Shown here piece after piece: positions 16,917 through 26,065 of a stretch of 64,000 bases of DNA. The translations under genes and the position numbers were made by a program. This stretch comes from Vibrio cholerae. Its GTDB lineage: Bacteria > Actinomycetota > Actinomycetes > Actinomycetales > Micrococcaceae. The notes beneath the pieces are model-generated. The model was not told the DNA's origin and made no database searches. It was given only the letters and a program-made list of their open reading frames with translations. The first letter of the stretch is position 1, and each line of letters opens with the position of its first letter. The DNA is taken from assembly GCA_009728235.1 (NCBI GenBank), contig WNZI01000010.1, positions 1 through 64,000 on the forward strand, given 5' to 3'.

Positions 16917-17641
16917 GGTGCCTCCCTTGTCCCGGTGGCACCATCACCGTTCACGATGTCGGCCGCGATGACCCTGAAGGGAACGCCCGTACTGCGCGCG
17001 CGCACGGTCAGGAACGTGAGCGCCTCGGCCTCGGTCAGGTTCTCCCGCTGCATGAGAATGCCCTTCGCGATGCCGACGAGGTCCCGCGAGCGCAACGACT
17101 CCCGCAGCTCACTGCTGATCCGCGTCGACGTCTCCGACGTCTGCACATGGCCGAGCAGTGCCGAGGCGGCGACCGAGAGACTCGTCAGGCGCCCGCGGTC
17201 GGTGTCGTCGAACGCTGAGGGCACCGTGGAGTAGACCTTCATGGCACCGATGGAACCGCGGCCGTGCAGGAGCGGGACGCTGAAACAGGACCGGACGCCG
17301 GCTTCCGCTGCCGCGGCGCTCCACTGCGGGAAGCGTTGGTCGGTGCTCGTGTCATCGACCGTGACGGGCGCATGGGAGGACCACGCAGCCAGGCACGGCC
17401 CTTCACCCAGGCTGTACTGGAGGTCGTCGGCCGACCGCACGAGCGCATCCGTCGCGCCGACGCTGGTGCGCTGCGCCTCGTCGATGAGCGAGACGCCTGC
17501 TCCGAAAGCATTCGGTGTCGTCTCCTGCGCGACCTTGGCGAGGAGGTCCACGGAGTGCTGGGCGGTTTCCTGTGTCAGGAGGAGTCCGCGGATGCGACCG
17601 AGGGTCGCACCCAACTCGCTGGAGAAAGGATAAGGGTCCAT
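16913..17641 (-). CDS. GAF and ANTAR domain regulator
   Basis: 242 residues. Residues 20-165 are a GAF sensor domain (GAGVSLIDEAQRTSVGATDALV, GEGPCLAAW, SVPLLHGRGSIGAMKVYS). Residues 175-235 are an ANTAR RNA-binding domain (LRSRDLVGIAKGILMQRENLTEAEALTFL), which in the family acts by transcription antitermination on tandem RNA hairpins. The GAF ligand is unknown. The gene heads a leftward run of three small genes, which are its likely targets or partners. Confidence 0.88.
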   Translation of the reverse strand: MDPYPFSSELGATLGRIRGLLLTQETAQHSVDLLAKVAQETTPNAFGAGVSLIDEAQRTSVGATDALVRSADDLQYSLGEGPCLAAWSSHAPVTVDDTSTDQRFPQWSAAAAEAGVRSCFSVPLLHGRGSIGAMKVYSTVPSAFDDTDRGRLTSLSVAASALLGHVQTSETSTRISSELRESLRSRDLVGIAKGILMQRENLTEAEALTFLTVRARSTGVPFRVIAADIVNGDGATGTREAP

Positions 17642-17892
17642 CGTTGGCCTCGAACGTCATGCCAGGCTCGATCCTGGCGCTACGGGCCTTCTGCTAGACC
17701 ACGATCGGCGTTGCCGACGATCCGCTGTGCCCATCCTACCGGTGCGCAGGGCGCCGGGGACGTGGTGCTCGCGGTCGTGGTCGAGCAGCTTTTTCCCCGC
17801 GTGGGCCGCGGTCTGGTTAGGATGGCTGCGACGAGCTTCCAGCCGGCCGGCGTCACGCCGTTGAACCACGATGTGTGAGGGACCGCACCACC

Positions 17893-18117
17893 ATGACCAA
17901 TGACGATTTGCACAGGATCCGTGTTGCCGCAGCCGACAAGGAGAACGTCGAGTTCGAGCTGGATCGGGCCGAGCTGATCCTGCAGGAAGCCGTAGCCGAG
18001 GCCCTCAGCCACGGCGAAGCCGTCGAGGTCGTCGCAGAGGTGGCGGAACTGCCCGTCGACGACGTCGTCAAGCTCGCCTCCCAGGACGTCCTACCGGATC
18101 CCGCGCTGCCCTTCTGA
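17893..18117 (+). CDS. Small hypothetical protein
   Basis: 74 residues, strongly acidic and helical (LHRIRVAAADKENVEFELDRAELILQEAVAEAL), ending in a segment VVAEVAELPVDDVVKLASQ that could be a small helix-turn-helix. ATG 17893 is chosen over GTG 17875; GAGGG lies about 10 bases upstream. No family recognised. Confidence 0.6.
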   Translation: MTNDDLHRIRVAAADKENVEFELDRAELILQEAVAEALSHGEAVEVVAEVAELPVDDVVKLASQDVLPDPALPF

Positions 18118-18129
18118 GTCCGAGTGGCC

Positions 18130-18145
18130 TGTCCTCCGGAGGACA
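18130..18145. terminator. 16-base perfect palindrome between convergent genes
   Basis: TGTCCTCCGGAGGACA sits between the stop of the small gene and the stop of the LacI gene. It could fold into a short hairpin and serve both strands, but it has no loop spacer or T-run. Confidence 0.3.
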
Positions 18146-19195
18146 TCACCGCCCAGGGGTGCTACCCCGCAGGATCGTCTCGGTCCGGATGGGGGCCGGT
18201 CCCTGTTCGCCGCCCCGGCCGCTCTCGTAGGCGGACCCGGTTGCGAGCTGCAGCGCCCGTCGTCCGACGTCCTCGAGGGGGATGCGGACGGTGGTCAACG
18301 CCGGCGTGATGTCCCGAACGGTGGGTATGTCGTCGTAGCCTGCCACCCCGATGCCGACGCCCGGCTCGATCCCGGCGTCGCGCAGTGCGGAGACGACTCC
18401 CACCGCCATGACGTCGTTTACCGCGAACACCAGATCCACCACGGCGCCGGACGCCAGCAGTTCCTGTGTACCCCGGTAGCCGCCGTCGCGGGTGAAGTCG
18501 GAGTGGATGACCCGCGCTCGCGGCACCTGGATACCCTGTTCGGCGAGCCCTGCCGTGAATCCGTTCAACCGGTCCTCGGCCGTCCTGATCTCGGGCGGAC
18601 CGGCGATGATGGCGAACTCGCGGTAGCCCAGGCCGACCAGTGCCAGGGCGAGGTCGTGCGCACCTCCACGGTTGTCGAGGAGGACGGTTGCGAAGGGGTC
18701 GGCGTCCTGGCTGATGAAGGCCACCTTGCCGCCCGTGTCCTCGAAGGACGTCAGCTCGCCCCGTAACTGCTCCTCGAACGCCGACCCAGTGGTCCTCGAG
18801 CCTGCGAGGATCATCACCCGCGGCCGCTGACCCCGCAGTGCCCGCACCGTGTCGAGTTCGCGTTGCGGGTTGCGGCCCGTGACGGCGATGGTCACGACGA
18901 ATCCCTCCTCGTTGGCTGCGCTGATGACGCCCGCCGCGATGCTCGAGAAGTAGGGATCGGCGATGTCCGCGACGAGGAGTGCCACGGTGGTCGTGCTGCC
19001 CTTCGCCACGGCCTGCGCGAAGAGATTCGTGGTGTAGCCCAGCCGCTGCGCTGCCTCGATGACGCGCTGCCGATAGGCCTCGTTCACCTTGCGGGCGCTG
19101 CCGTTCAGCGACCGTGACGCCGTCGCGAGCGAGACGCCGGCCTCCTTGGCGACGTCGTGCAGCGTCGCGGGACTCTTGCTCAGCGGTGCCGACAT
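18146..19195 (-). CDS. LacI-family transcriptional regulator
   Basis: 349 residues. The N-terminal helix-turn-helix reads TLHDVAKEAGVSLATASRSLNGSARKV with the hinge helix (NLFAQAVAKGST). A periplasmic-binding-type effector domain follows (VALLVADIADPYFSSIAAGV, VFAVNDVMAVGVVSALRDAG, GVAGYDDIPTVRDITPALTTVR). It binds a sugar-like effector. Divergent from the Gfo/Idh-DUF6807 operon with a LacI-type operator between. A nearly identical operator at 15803 suggests it also controls the Gfo-DUF993-isomerase operon. Confidence 0.9.
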   Translation of the reverse strand: MSAPLSKSPATLHDVAKEAGVSLATASRSLNGSARKVNEAYRQRVIEAAQRLGYTTNLFAQAVAKGSTTTVALLVADIADPYFSSIAAGVISAANEEGFVVTIAVTGRNPQRELDTVRALRGQRPRVMILAGSRTTGSAFEEQLRGELTSFEDTGGKVAFISQDADPFATVLLDNRGGAHDLALALVGLGYREFAIIAGPPEIRTAEDRLNGFTAGLAEQGIQVPRARVIHSDFTRDGGYRGTQELLASGAVVDLVFAVNDVMAVGVVSALRDAGIEPGVGIGVAGYDDIPTVRDITPALTTVRIPLEDVGRRALQLATGSAYESGRGGEQGPAPIRTETILRGSTPGR

Positions 19196-19297
19196 CGGTT
19201 TCCACTCCTGAGGTCGTGGCACCGGCTGCTGCGGCCCTGCCACGGTATTGACGGAAAGGGCCATTGTCGCACGACCCGAGAGGGCGCCAGCAGAGGC

Positions 19298-19321
19298 GGT
19301 AAGCGCTTTCTCTGCTAGTGT
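19298..19321 (+). promoter_or_regulatory. LacI-type operator and -10 box
   Basis: GGTAAGCGCTTTCT (19298-19311) is a LacI-family dyad around AAGCGCTT, followed by TAGTGT (19316-19321), which fits a -10 box for the rightward operon. Position between the regulator and its divergent neighbour supports autoregulation and repression of the operon. Confidence 0.55.
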
Positions 19322-19358
19322 CCTGCTGACCGTCAGAACGTCATCCGAGGGAGGACCC

Positions 19359-20492
19359 GTGCCCCAGTCGAGCACCGCACCCCAGGTCGCGGCGGCCCCC
19401 GGCCCGCCGCTGCGAGCCGCGATCCTGGGAACGGGAGGCGTTGCCCATCTTCATGCGAAAGCCCTGCAGCTCACCGATGGCGTGGAACTGGTGGCCGCCG
19501 CCGATCCATCGCCAACGAACCTCACCGCCTTCGCCGACGCCTACGGGGTGCCCCATCGCTTCCCGGACCTCGGGCAGATGCTGGCATCGCACGAGGTCGA
19601 CGTCCTCCACATCTGCACGCCGCCCGGCGGCCACGCGGAGCAGAGCGCTGCAGCTTTCGATGCCGGCGCGCACGTCGTCGTCGAGAAGCCCGCCGCACTG
19701 AGCCTGGCCCAGCTGGACACCATGGTCGATGCCGGGCATGCAGCGCAACGGGGCCTCGCCGTCGTCTTCCAGCAGCGTTCGGGGACGGCCGCCGCGCACG
19801 TCAAGGGGTTGCTGGACGCGGGAGCCTTCGGTCGGACGTTCTCCGCGCTCTGCCAGACGCACTGGTACCGGACGGCGGACTACTTCGCCGTACCCTGGCG
19901 CGGAACGTGGGAGACCGAGGGGGGCGGGACGACGCTCAGCCATGGAAGTCATCAGGTCGACCTGTTGGCGTACCTGCTCGGCGAGTGGACGTCGGTTCAT
20001 GCCACCATGTGGCGGCTGGAACGCGACGTCGAGACGGAGGACCTCTCCCACGCCTCCCTCGTCTTCGCATCGGGCGCCGTCGCTTCGATGGTGTGCACTG
20101 TCCTCGCGCCCCGTGAGTCGAGCCTCCTGCGGATCGACACCGAGCACGCGACCATCGAACTGGAGCACCTCTACGGACACGGACATGCTCAGTGGAGGAT
20201 CACGCCTGCAGCGCATGTCGACGCTGCGACAGCTGAAGCATGGGCGATGCCTCTGGTCGAGGTCCCCAGCGGACACGACGCGCTGTTCGCGGACATCTAC
20301 TCCTCCCTCCGAGCCGGTCGCGGGATGCCCGAGGTCGTCGGACAACCCGCTCGCGCTCTCGAGATCGTGACCGGGATGTATGCGTCCGTCAGGGAGCGCC
20401 GCTGGATCTCCCGGGCCGACCTTCTCGACCCGGGCTTCCGAGGGCCTCTGTCCGCTCCCGTCACGGACCTCCGGGCGGAGCGGGCAGGGTGA
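19359..20492 (+). CDS. Gfo/Idh/MocA-family oxidoreductase
   Basis: 377 residues from GTG 19359 (GGGAGGA five bases upstream). The Rossmann start AILGTGGVAHLHAKALQ, VDVLHICTPPGGHAEQS and HVVVEKPAALSLAQLD (EKP motif) are clear. The second domain contains TEGGGTTLSHGSHQVDLLAYLLG. An NAD(P)-dependent sugar dehydrogenase by family. Its stop overlaps the start of the DUF6807 gene, forming a two-gene operon under the LacI site. Confidence 0.88.
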   Translation: MPQSSTAPQVAAAPGPPLRAAILGTGGVAHLHAKALQLTDGVELVAAADPSPTNLTAFADAYGVPHRFPDLGQMLASHEVDVLHICTPPGGHAEQSAAAFDAGAHVVVEKPAALSLAQLDTMVDAGHAAQRGLAVVFQQRSGTAAAHVKGLLDAGAFGRTFSALCQTHWYRTADYFAVPWRGTWETEGGGTTLSHGSHQVDLLAYLLGEWTSVHATMWRLERDVETEDLSHASLVFASGAVASMVCTVLAPRESSLLRIDTEHATIELEHLYGHGHAQWRITPAAHVDAATAEAWAMPLVEVPSGHDALFADIYSSLRAGRGMPEVVGQPARALEIVTGMYASVRERRWISRADLLDPGFRGPLSAPVTDLRAERAG

Positions 20493-21397
20493 CGGGTAGG
20501 CCGACGGCCCTCACGGCGGCGGGACGGGTGGCGGCGATCCTGCACGACGGCGTCGGTGAAACCCCGGAGCATTCGCCGCGGCCCTTCCTGCACCCGGTGT
20601 CGACGCCGGGCGGAATCACGGTGAGTGACTACGGCCCCGCCGATCATCCCTGGCACTGGGGGCTCGGTATCGCGGTCTCCACCATCGACGTCGTCGGCCA
20701 GGCACACCCCGTGAACCTGTGGGGAGGGCCGACCTACCGGAAAGGGACCGGCTATGCGCAGCTGCCGAACAACGGCTCTCAGCAGGTCCGGATCGAGGAA
20801 GGCCTGGAAGACCACACGGTGCAACAGCTCGACTGGCTCACGACGGGCGGCACCACCTTCCTCTCCGAGAGGCGGAGCTGGCGTGCGGAGTCCCTTCAGG
20901 TGAGGGGCGTGGCGTGGACCGCACTCACCGTGCGGAGCACGTGGGTCAACGCCAGCGGCGGTCCACTGGCTTTCGGGAGCCCGACGACGTCGGGGCGGCC
21001 AGACGCCGGCTATGGCGGCTTCTTCCTCCGCCTCGCGCCGTCGTTCGAAGGGGCGGAGATCGTCGCGGCGCCGCCCGGGTTCGGTCGGCCAGGCGGTGTG
21101 GAGGCGCCCGTGAGCGAGGTGGATGCCATGGGCAGTACCCGGTCCTGGCTCGGATCGAGGTCATCGGATGCGTCGGTGCTCATGGTGCCGGCAGCGGACA
21201 ACCCGGGAGGGCTGTCACCGTGGTTCGTGCGGAGCACCGGCACACCGATGCTCTGTGCGGCCCCGTTCTTCCATCGGTTGGTCCACCTCGGTGTGGACGG
21301 CGTCCTCGACTGGACGTGGTCGTTGCTCGCGGCGGACGGGCCCGTACAGGACGAAGGATTCGTCGCGGCGGCGGACGCGGTGCGAGGTTCCTGCTGA
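20489..21397 (+). CDS. DUF6807 (PmoA-like) family protein
   Basis: 302 residues from a GTG overlapping the upstream stop. HPVSTPGGITVSDYGPADHPWHWGL is the family signature (a His-rich stretch), with WGGPTYRKGTGY and the late GGLSPWFVRS. Members often accompany Gfo/Idh sugar dehydrogenases. The role is not established, although a beta-sandwich sugar-acting fold is likely. It completes the operon controlled by the LacI gene. Confidence 0.78.
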   Translation: MTGRPTALTAAGRVAAILHDGVGETPEHSPRPFLHPVSTPGGITVSDYGPADHPWHWGLGIAVSTIDVVGQAHPVNLWGGPTYRKGTGYAQLPNNGSQQVRIEEGLEDHTVQQLDWLTTGGTTFLSERRSWRAESLQVRGVAWTALTVRSTWVNASGGPLAFGSPTTSGRPDAGYGGFFLRLAPSFEGAEIVAAPPGFGRPGGVEAPVSEVDAMGSTRSWLGSRSSDASVLMVPAADNPGGLSPWFVRSTGTPMLCAAPFFHRLVHLGVDGVLDWTWSLLAADGPVQDEGFVAAADAVRGSC

Positions 21398-21448
21398 CAG
21401 TGCCCGCGGCAGGAAGCCCGTCGGCTCCCTGCCCCTCCGACCCTCGCA

Positions 21449-21478
21449 CCTGGACCTGGACCTGGACCTGGACCTGGA
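21449..21478. repeat. Hexanucleotide tandem repeat, five copies of CCTGGA
   Basis: Five perfect CCTGGA units lie between the DUF6807 stop and the next gene. They appear non-coding. Such tracts can vary in copy number by slippage. Confidence 0.85.
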
Positions 21479-21561
21479 TTAGGTCCGTACACCGGGAGTA
21501 GTCTGCGTGCAGCGCGCTCTCCGTCGGAGCGCGCCGTCGACGCTTCGACCGAGGAGATCCC

Positions 21562-22128
21562 GTGGTCCGCAGAGTGGTGTATTCGATGAGCATGTCGCTC
21601 GACGGCTATGTCGTCGGGCCGGACGGCGCGTTCGACTGGTCCGCTCCCGACGACGAGATCTTCCGGTTCGCCCTCGATGAGGTGCGCGGGATCGCTGTCC
21701 ACCTGCTCGGGCGAAAGCTCTACGAAACGATGCTGTTCTGGGAGAACGCCGACCAGGAGTCGCCGCTCGACGACAAGGAGCACGAGTTCGCGGCTGTCTG
21801 GAAAGGACTGCGGAAGGTGGTGTTCTCGAGGACGCTGTCAGCGGTGCAGGGACAGACCCGGCTGGCATCCGGCAGCCTGGCTGAGGAGATCGAACGGCTC
21901 AAGGCCGAGCCCGGACCGGGGGACATCGCCATCGGCGGCGCGACCCTCGCCGCGGAGGCGGGCTCATCAGGGCTGATCGACGAGTACCGGGCCCGGGTCT
22001 ACCCAGTGCTCGTCGGTGGCGGTGTTCCGTTCTTCCCTCGACGTGAACAGCAGGTCCGACTCGAGCAGGTCGATTCCCGTACTTTCAGCTCGAAGGTGAC
22101 CTACCTCGCCTACCGCGTGGTGCGCTGA
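21562..22128 (+). CDS. Dihydrofolate reductase-family protein (RibD C-terminal-like)
   Basis: 188 residues from GTG 21562 with GAGGAG upstream. MSMSLDGYVVGPDGAFDW, HLLGRKLYETMLFWE, KVVFSRTL and DIAIGGATLAAEAGSSGLIDEYRARVYPVLVGGG match the YwjB/YyaP-type DHFR-like reductases. These bind NADPH and reduce a pterin-like or unknown substrate. It stands alone with no pathway partners nearby. Confidence 0.85.
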   Translation: MVRRVVYSMSMSLDGYVVGPDGAFDWSAPDDEIFRFALDEVRGIAVHLLGRKLYETMLFWENADQESPLDDKEHEFAAVWKGLRKVVFSRTLSAVQGQTRLASGSLAEEIERLKAEPGPGDIAIGGATLAAEAGSSGLIDEYRARVYPVLVGGGVPFFPRREQQVRLEQVDSRTFSSKVTYLAYRVVR

Positions 22129-22479
22129 GTACCGGCTGGAGCATCGTAGGCGGGGGTTTCCTGCGCGGCTCGTGGCATGTCTGCCACGAAGATCGTCTCG
22201 TGTGCTTCGCCCTTGTCCTTGACAGAGAGTAGCGATTCGGTATCGGCGGTGAGGATCGGACATACTACCCACCCCTGGTGAGACCGATCTTGTTCGCACG
22301 TGAACAGTTGTAGAACAATCCGGCAACGCGGCCGATCTCTTGCCGAGACCCTCATAAGGACCTTGTCCAACCGATTGTGGCAGGCTGAACGACGAAGAAC
22401 GACCCCTCTACCCGTGGCTAGGGGCAATATCATGATGCTTCTGCAGCCATGTAGATGGAGCGCGGATAACGAGCGTTGT
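22129..22479. other. Gene-free stretch of lower GC
   Basis: No coding frame here has a recognised family or a supported start. Base composition is less GC-rich than the neighbours, and a leftward frame here (ending near 22110) has no homology I can name. It may hold remnants of acquired DNA. Confidence 0.4.
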
Positions 22480-23214
22480 CTACTTTGTGGTTCCGGTGGG
22501 CCCGGAGCGGGCCTCAGCGGCACGCCTCAGTACCGGGCGGTCTCCTTGAGGACTGCGTGCGACGTTGGTGAGTATGAGGGCACCGGTGACGAACTGCCAC
22601 GCTGTAATCGTATAAACCGCCACGCGCTCCCAAACACCATCAGGTAGGAGATTGACGCTCATAGCGTTCGAGTCGATCTGGAGCATCAAAAGGGCAAGTG
22701 TCCCAATGGCACCCAGGAAGATGCTGATACGTCCGTATGTACGCATATTCGGAGTGCGTAGCGTTCCAATACCTGCAGCTATGGCGAGAGTATTCCCCCC
22801 GAGGATAGCCATAGCGGCACCGATGACGTGGACTACGGCCGAACCGTTGTCCACGCTTGCCTGACTGCCATGAACGGATCCAACGAGTGCGTTCCCGAGA
22901 GCGAAAAGACCGGCAAGCATCAGAAAAACTATTGGTGGGCCGATCTTGGTTGCTTTGACGGCCAGTAGTACGGCGGCGAAGTACAGGACGCCCTGAACAA
23001 CGAAAGCGGCATTCATCAACTCGTGGCGAGGTGAATCGATTGCACGGCCCTGGAAAGATCCTACATCTGGGACTCCGAGATCGCTGATGTAGTTGGTGGC
23101 ATAGCTGTACCCGGGGAAGGCAGCAGCGGTCAGAGCCTCAGCGGCCACATACACCACGGCTCCAAGCACCCACAGCATCGCGGCAATAAGCAGGGACCGA
23201 CGTTGAGAACTCAT
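22480..23214 (-). CDS. DUF998-family membrane protein
   Basis: 244 residues with about six membrane segments, the first at LLIAAMLWVLGAVVYVAAEAL. TNYISDLGVPDVG is the DUF998 signature, RHELMNAAFVVQGVLYFAA follows, and VVHVIGAAMAILGGN lies mid-protein. ATG 23214 is chosen because the family begins with this helix. It uses more AT-rich codons than its neighbours, in a lower-GC stretch, hinting at acquisition. The function of the family is unknown. Confidence 0.8.
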   Translation of the reverse strand: MSSQRRSLLIAAMLWVLGAVVYVAAEALTAAAFPGYSYATNYISDLGVPDVGSFQGRAIDSPRHELMNAAFVVQGVLYFAAVLLAVKATKIGPPIVFLMLAGLFALGNALVGSVHGSQASVDNGSAVVHVIGAAMAILGGNTLAIAAGIGTLRTPNMRTYGRISIFLGAIGTLALLMLQIDSNAMSVNLLPDGVWERVAVYTITAWQFVTGALILTNVARSPQGDRPVLRRAAEARSGPTGTTK

Positions 23215-23532
23215 ATGCACCAGCTTATGGTGCCGCTCGCCGCCCAATCCGCAGAAGCACTTCCTCTTCGCTATTGATGAGGCGGCAATTTATCTATTGT
23301 CAGCTCGTTTCGAAGTGCCCTCGCTTCTATGGGCCCGTTGCCGCAGTGCGACCATTCTTCCGAAGGTTCTGCATGACGGGAGCCTGCCTGATGTCGTCAG
23401 AGACCTTCTGCATACCCGAGAAATCGACGCCGGCTGGCTAGGCCTGGAACTGCTTAATTCCCAGTCCGTGGAACCGCAAGCACAACGGGCTGCACTGCCG
23501 GAATTTGCACGAGCTCGGCTCCTGCCCTGTGA
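23215..23532. other. Gene-free stretch of lower GC
   Basis: Nothing recognisable is seen on either strand between the DUF998 start and the end of ptsI. A rightward open frame starting near 23297 runs antisense into ptsI and looks like a shadow. Confidence 0.4.
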
Positions 23533-25217
23533 TCAGAGTCCGAGCGTCTCCAGGACGGGCAGTTCGGCGCGTGCGCGTTCCCTGGCCTCGGCTGCCGTCG
23601 GGGCGGAGGCAGCGATCCCCGCGATGCGCCGTGCTTCCTCGAGCGTCACGCTGTTGAGAACGGCGCCGACCCCCGCGAGCGCGCGAGGCGTCATGGACAG
23701 CGTCGAGACGCCGAGTCCCACGAGGACGACGGCCAGCGCCGGGTCCGCCGCGGCCTCGCCGCAGACACCCACGGGCTTCGCATGGCCCTCGGCCTCGGAG
23801 CCTTCGACCGTCAGCTTGACCATGCGGAGCACGGCCGGCTGCCAGGAGTTGTTCAGTGCGGCGAGCGATCCGAGCTGGCGGTCTGCCGCCATCGTGTACT
23901 GCGTGAGGTCGTTCGTGCCGAGACTCGCGAAGGACACCTCGCCGAGAATGGCCTCCGCCATCAGTGCGGCCGACGGCACCTCGACCATGACGCCGGGCGA
24001 CGCCAGGCCGGCGTCGCTGCACATCCGCGCGAAATCGGCTGCTTCCTCTGCCGTCGAGATCATCGGAGCCATGACCCATACGTCGGCGGTAGCCTCTGCG
24101 GACGCTTTCGCGATCGCCTTCAGCTGGCGCTCCAGCACGCCGGGGGAGGTCAGGTCCGTGCGATAGCCGCGGACGCCGAGTGCAGGGTTGGGTTCGGTGG
24201 TGTCGGTGAGGAACGGCAGCGGCTTGTCCGCTCCTGCGTCAAGTGTGCGCACTACCACCTTCTTGCCGGGAAAGGCGTCGAAGACGCCCTTGTACGCCTC
24301 GATCTGTTCCGCTTCCGTCGGTTCGGAGTCGCGCCCGAGGAAACAGAATTCGGTGCGGAGGAGGCCCACGCCCTGGGCTTTCGCCTCGGCCGCCTTGACT
24401 GCGTCCTTCGCTCCGCCGACGTTGGCGAGGAGGGGCACCTCGTGTCCGTCCGAGGTGATGCCCACTCCGTCGAACACCGCCAGCGCTGCAGCTGCTGCCG
24501 TGTAGGCCTCGGCCGCAGCCTGTTCCTCAGCGCCCGGATCCAATGCGATGGTGCCGGCCGCCCCGTCGACGAAGACGACGCGCCGCTGTCGATATCGTCC
24601 ACTCCGGTCGCGGCGACCACGGCAGGGAGCCCGAGGGAGCGGGCGATGATGGCGGTATGCGACTGCGGGCCTCCGCCGGAGGTGACCAGGGCCAGGACCA
24701 TCGCGGGGTCGAGTGTCGCGGTGTCCGCCGGGGCGAGATCCTCGGCGATCAGGACGAAGGGTTCGTCGGACGAGGGGATGCCCGGGGCGGGTAGCCCTCG
24801 CAGTTCGGCGACGATCCGGGAGCGCACGTCGAGCACGTCGGCCGTTCGTTCGGCCATGTAGCCACCGAGGTTGTGGAGCATCTCGGCGACCGACGAACCT
24901 GCTTCCCAGACCGCGCGGGCGGGGGAGGTGCCGTTGTTGATGAGCTTGGTCGCGGATTTCAGCAGCATGGGATCGGCGGCCATGAGGGATGTCGCCTGCA
25001 GCACGGCCTTGGCGTCTCCGGTGGCGATCCCGGCCCGACGCTTGAGTTCCTCCTGCACCACCTTCGAGGCGGACTTGAGGGCGGCGACGGCGCCTTCAGG
25101 AGCATCGGGGGTGTCGTGGCGTTCGCCTGCGGGAGGCTCGTCGACCGGCTTCGGCATATGTAGGACAGGCCCGATGACGCGTCCGGGGCTCACACCCACC
25201 CCTGCGAAATTCTCCAT
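23533..25217 (-). pseudogene. ptsI: PTS enzyme I, frameshifted as sequenced
   Basis: The phosphoenolpyruvate-protein phosphotransferase that starts the sugar PTS phosphate relay. ATG 25217 (GAGGA upstream) begins MENFAGVGVSPGRVIG; the phospho-His is in SGGGPQSHTAIIARSLG (His187). The frame fails near 24579-24586 after GVDDIDSG. The next frame carries the PEP-binding barrel (LLRTEFCFLGRDSEP, VVRTLDAGADKPLPF, FASLGTNDLTQYTMA, VCGEAA) to the stop. One added base gives 561 residues, the family norm. It is divergent from the mannitol PTS genes. No HPr gene is in the window. Confidence 0.88.
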
Positions 25218-25303
25218 TGAACGTCCTCGTTTCCTCGCCTGTGGTGGTCTCGGTCTAACACCATTGTGCCGCCCGACGCAAAAAGTCCGTGTGACCTGGT
25301 TCA

Positions 25304-25332
25304 TATAACGGCGCTATAGGTGCTACGGTAGC
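25304..25332 (+). promoter_or_regulatory. Candidate TetR operator and start-proximal -10 box
   Basis: TATAACGGCGCTATA (25304-25318) is a near-symmetric 15-base dyad, and GCTACGGTAGC (25322-25332) is a second, with TACGGT ending seven bases before the TetR ATG. The position suggests autoregulation and perhaps control of divergent ptsI. Binding is inferred only. Confidence 0.45.
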
Positions 25333-25336
25333 AGGC

Positions 25337-26065
25337 ATGAAAAAGGTAGGCGAACCAGCGCCTAAGATCAGGCTGCTCAAGGCCGCCGCGGCGTTGCTCG
25401 CGGAGTCCAATGGCGAGCCCGTATCGACCCGGCAGATCACCGAAGCGGCCCGGGTCACCGCACCAACCCTGTACCACCACTTCGGTGACAAGGAGGGACT
25501 CTTCGACGCCGTTGTCGCCGAAGGCTTCTCCGAGTACCTCGACGCCGAGAGGAATCTCCCGACATCGGGTCAGCCCATCGAGGACCTCCGGATGCACTGG
25601 GACAACCACGTGCAGTTCGGCCTCGACCACCCGCACCTCTACCTGGTGATGTTCGGGAACATCCGGCCCGAGCAGCGTCCGTCCATGGTGGCGAGCGCGG
25701 AAGCGTTCCTCGAGGAGGTGCTGGCGCGGGCCGCTGCTGCGGCCCGCCTGGTGGTGACGCCGCACGAGGCCGCCCGCAGCATGCTGGCGGCCAATATCGG
25801 CGTCACGCTCATGCTGATCTCGGAACCGGTGGCGAAGCGCAACCTCGAGCTCTCGGCGATGACGCGGGAAGCGGTCATCTCGGCCGTCGCCACGGATTCC
25901 GAGGGAGACCCCACCACGGACACCGAGGGCTCGCCCTCGGTGGTCGTGGCGGCGATAGCCCTCAATGCCGCACTGCAGTCCTCTCATCCGGACCAGCTCT
26001 CCAGCTCCGAACTGAAGCTCTTCCTCGAGTGGCTTCAGCGCATCTCCAGCAGGTCGGGAAGCTAG
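25337..26065 (+). CDS. TetR-family regulator of the mannitol locus
   Basis: 242 residues. The N-terminal helix-turn-helix reads VSTRQITEAARVTAPTLYHHFGDKEGLFDAVV; the rest is the variable effector-binding helical domain (LRMHWDNHVQFGLDHPHLYLVMFG), and a Pro/Ser/Gly-rich loop precedes the last helices. TACGGT seven bases before the ATG suggests a leaderless mRNA. It precedes mtlA by 57 bp in the same direction and probably senses a sugar-related signal. Confidence 0.85.
   Translation: MKKVGEPAPKIRLLKAAAALLAESNGEPVSTRQITEAARVTAPTLYHHFGDKEGLFDAVVAEGFSEYLDAERNLPTSGQPIEDLRMHWDNHVQFGLDHPHLYLVMFGNIRPEQRPSMVASAEAFLEEVLARAAAAARLVVTPHEAARSMLAANIGVTLMLISEPVAKRNLELSAMTREAVISAVATDSEGDPTTDTEGSPSVVVAAIALNAALQSSHPDQLSSSELKLFLEWLQRISSRSGS

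Noticed and set aside
22300-22647. A rightward frame of 115 codons in the lower-GC stretch
   Set aside because: No ribosome site, no family match I can name, and it runs antisense into the DUF998 gene.
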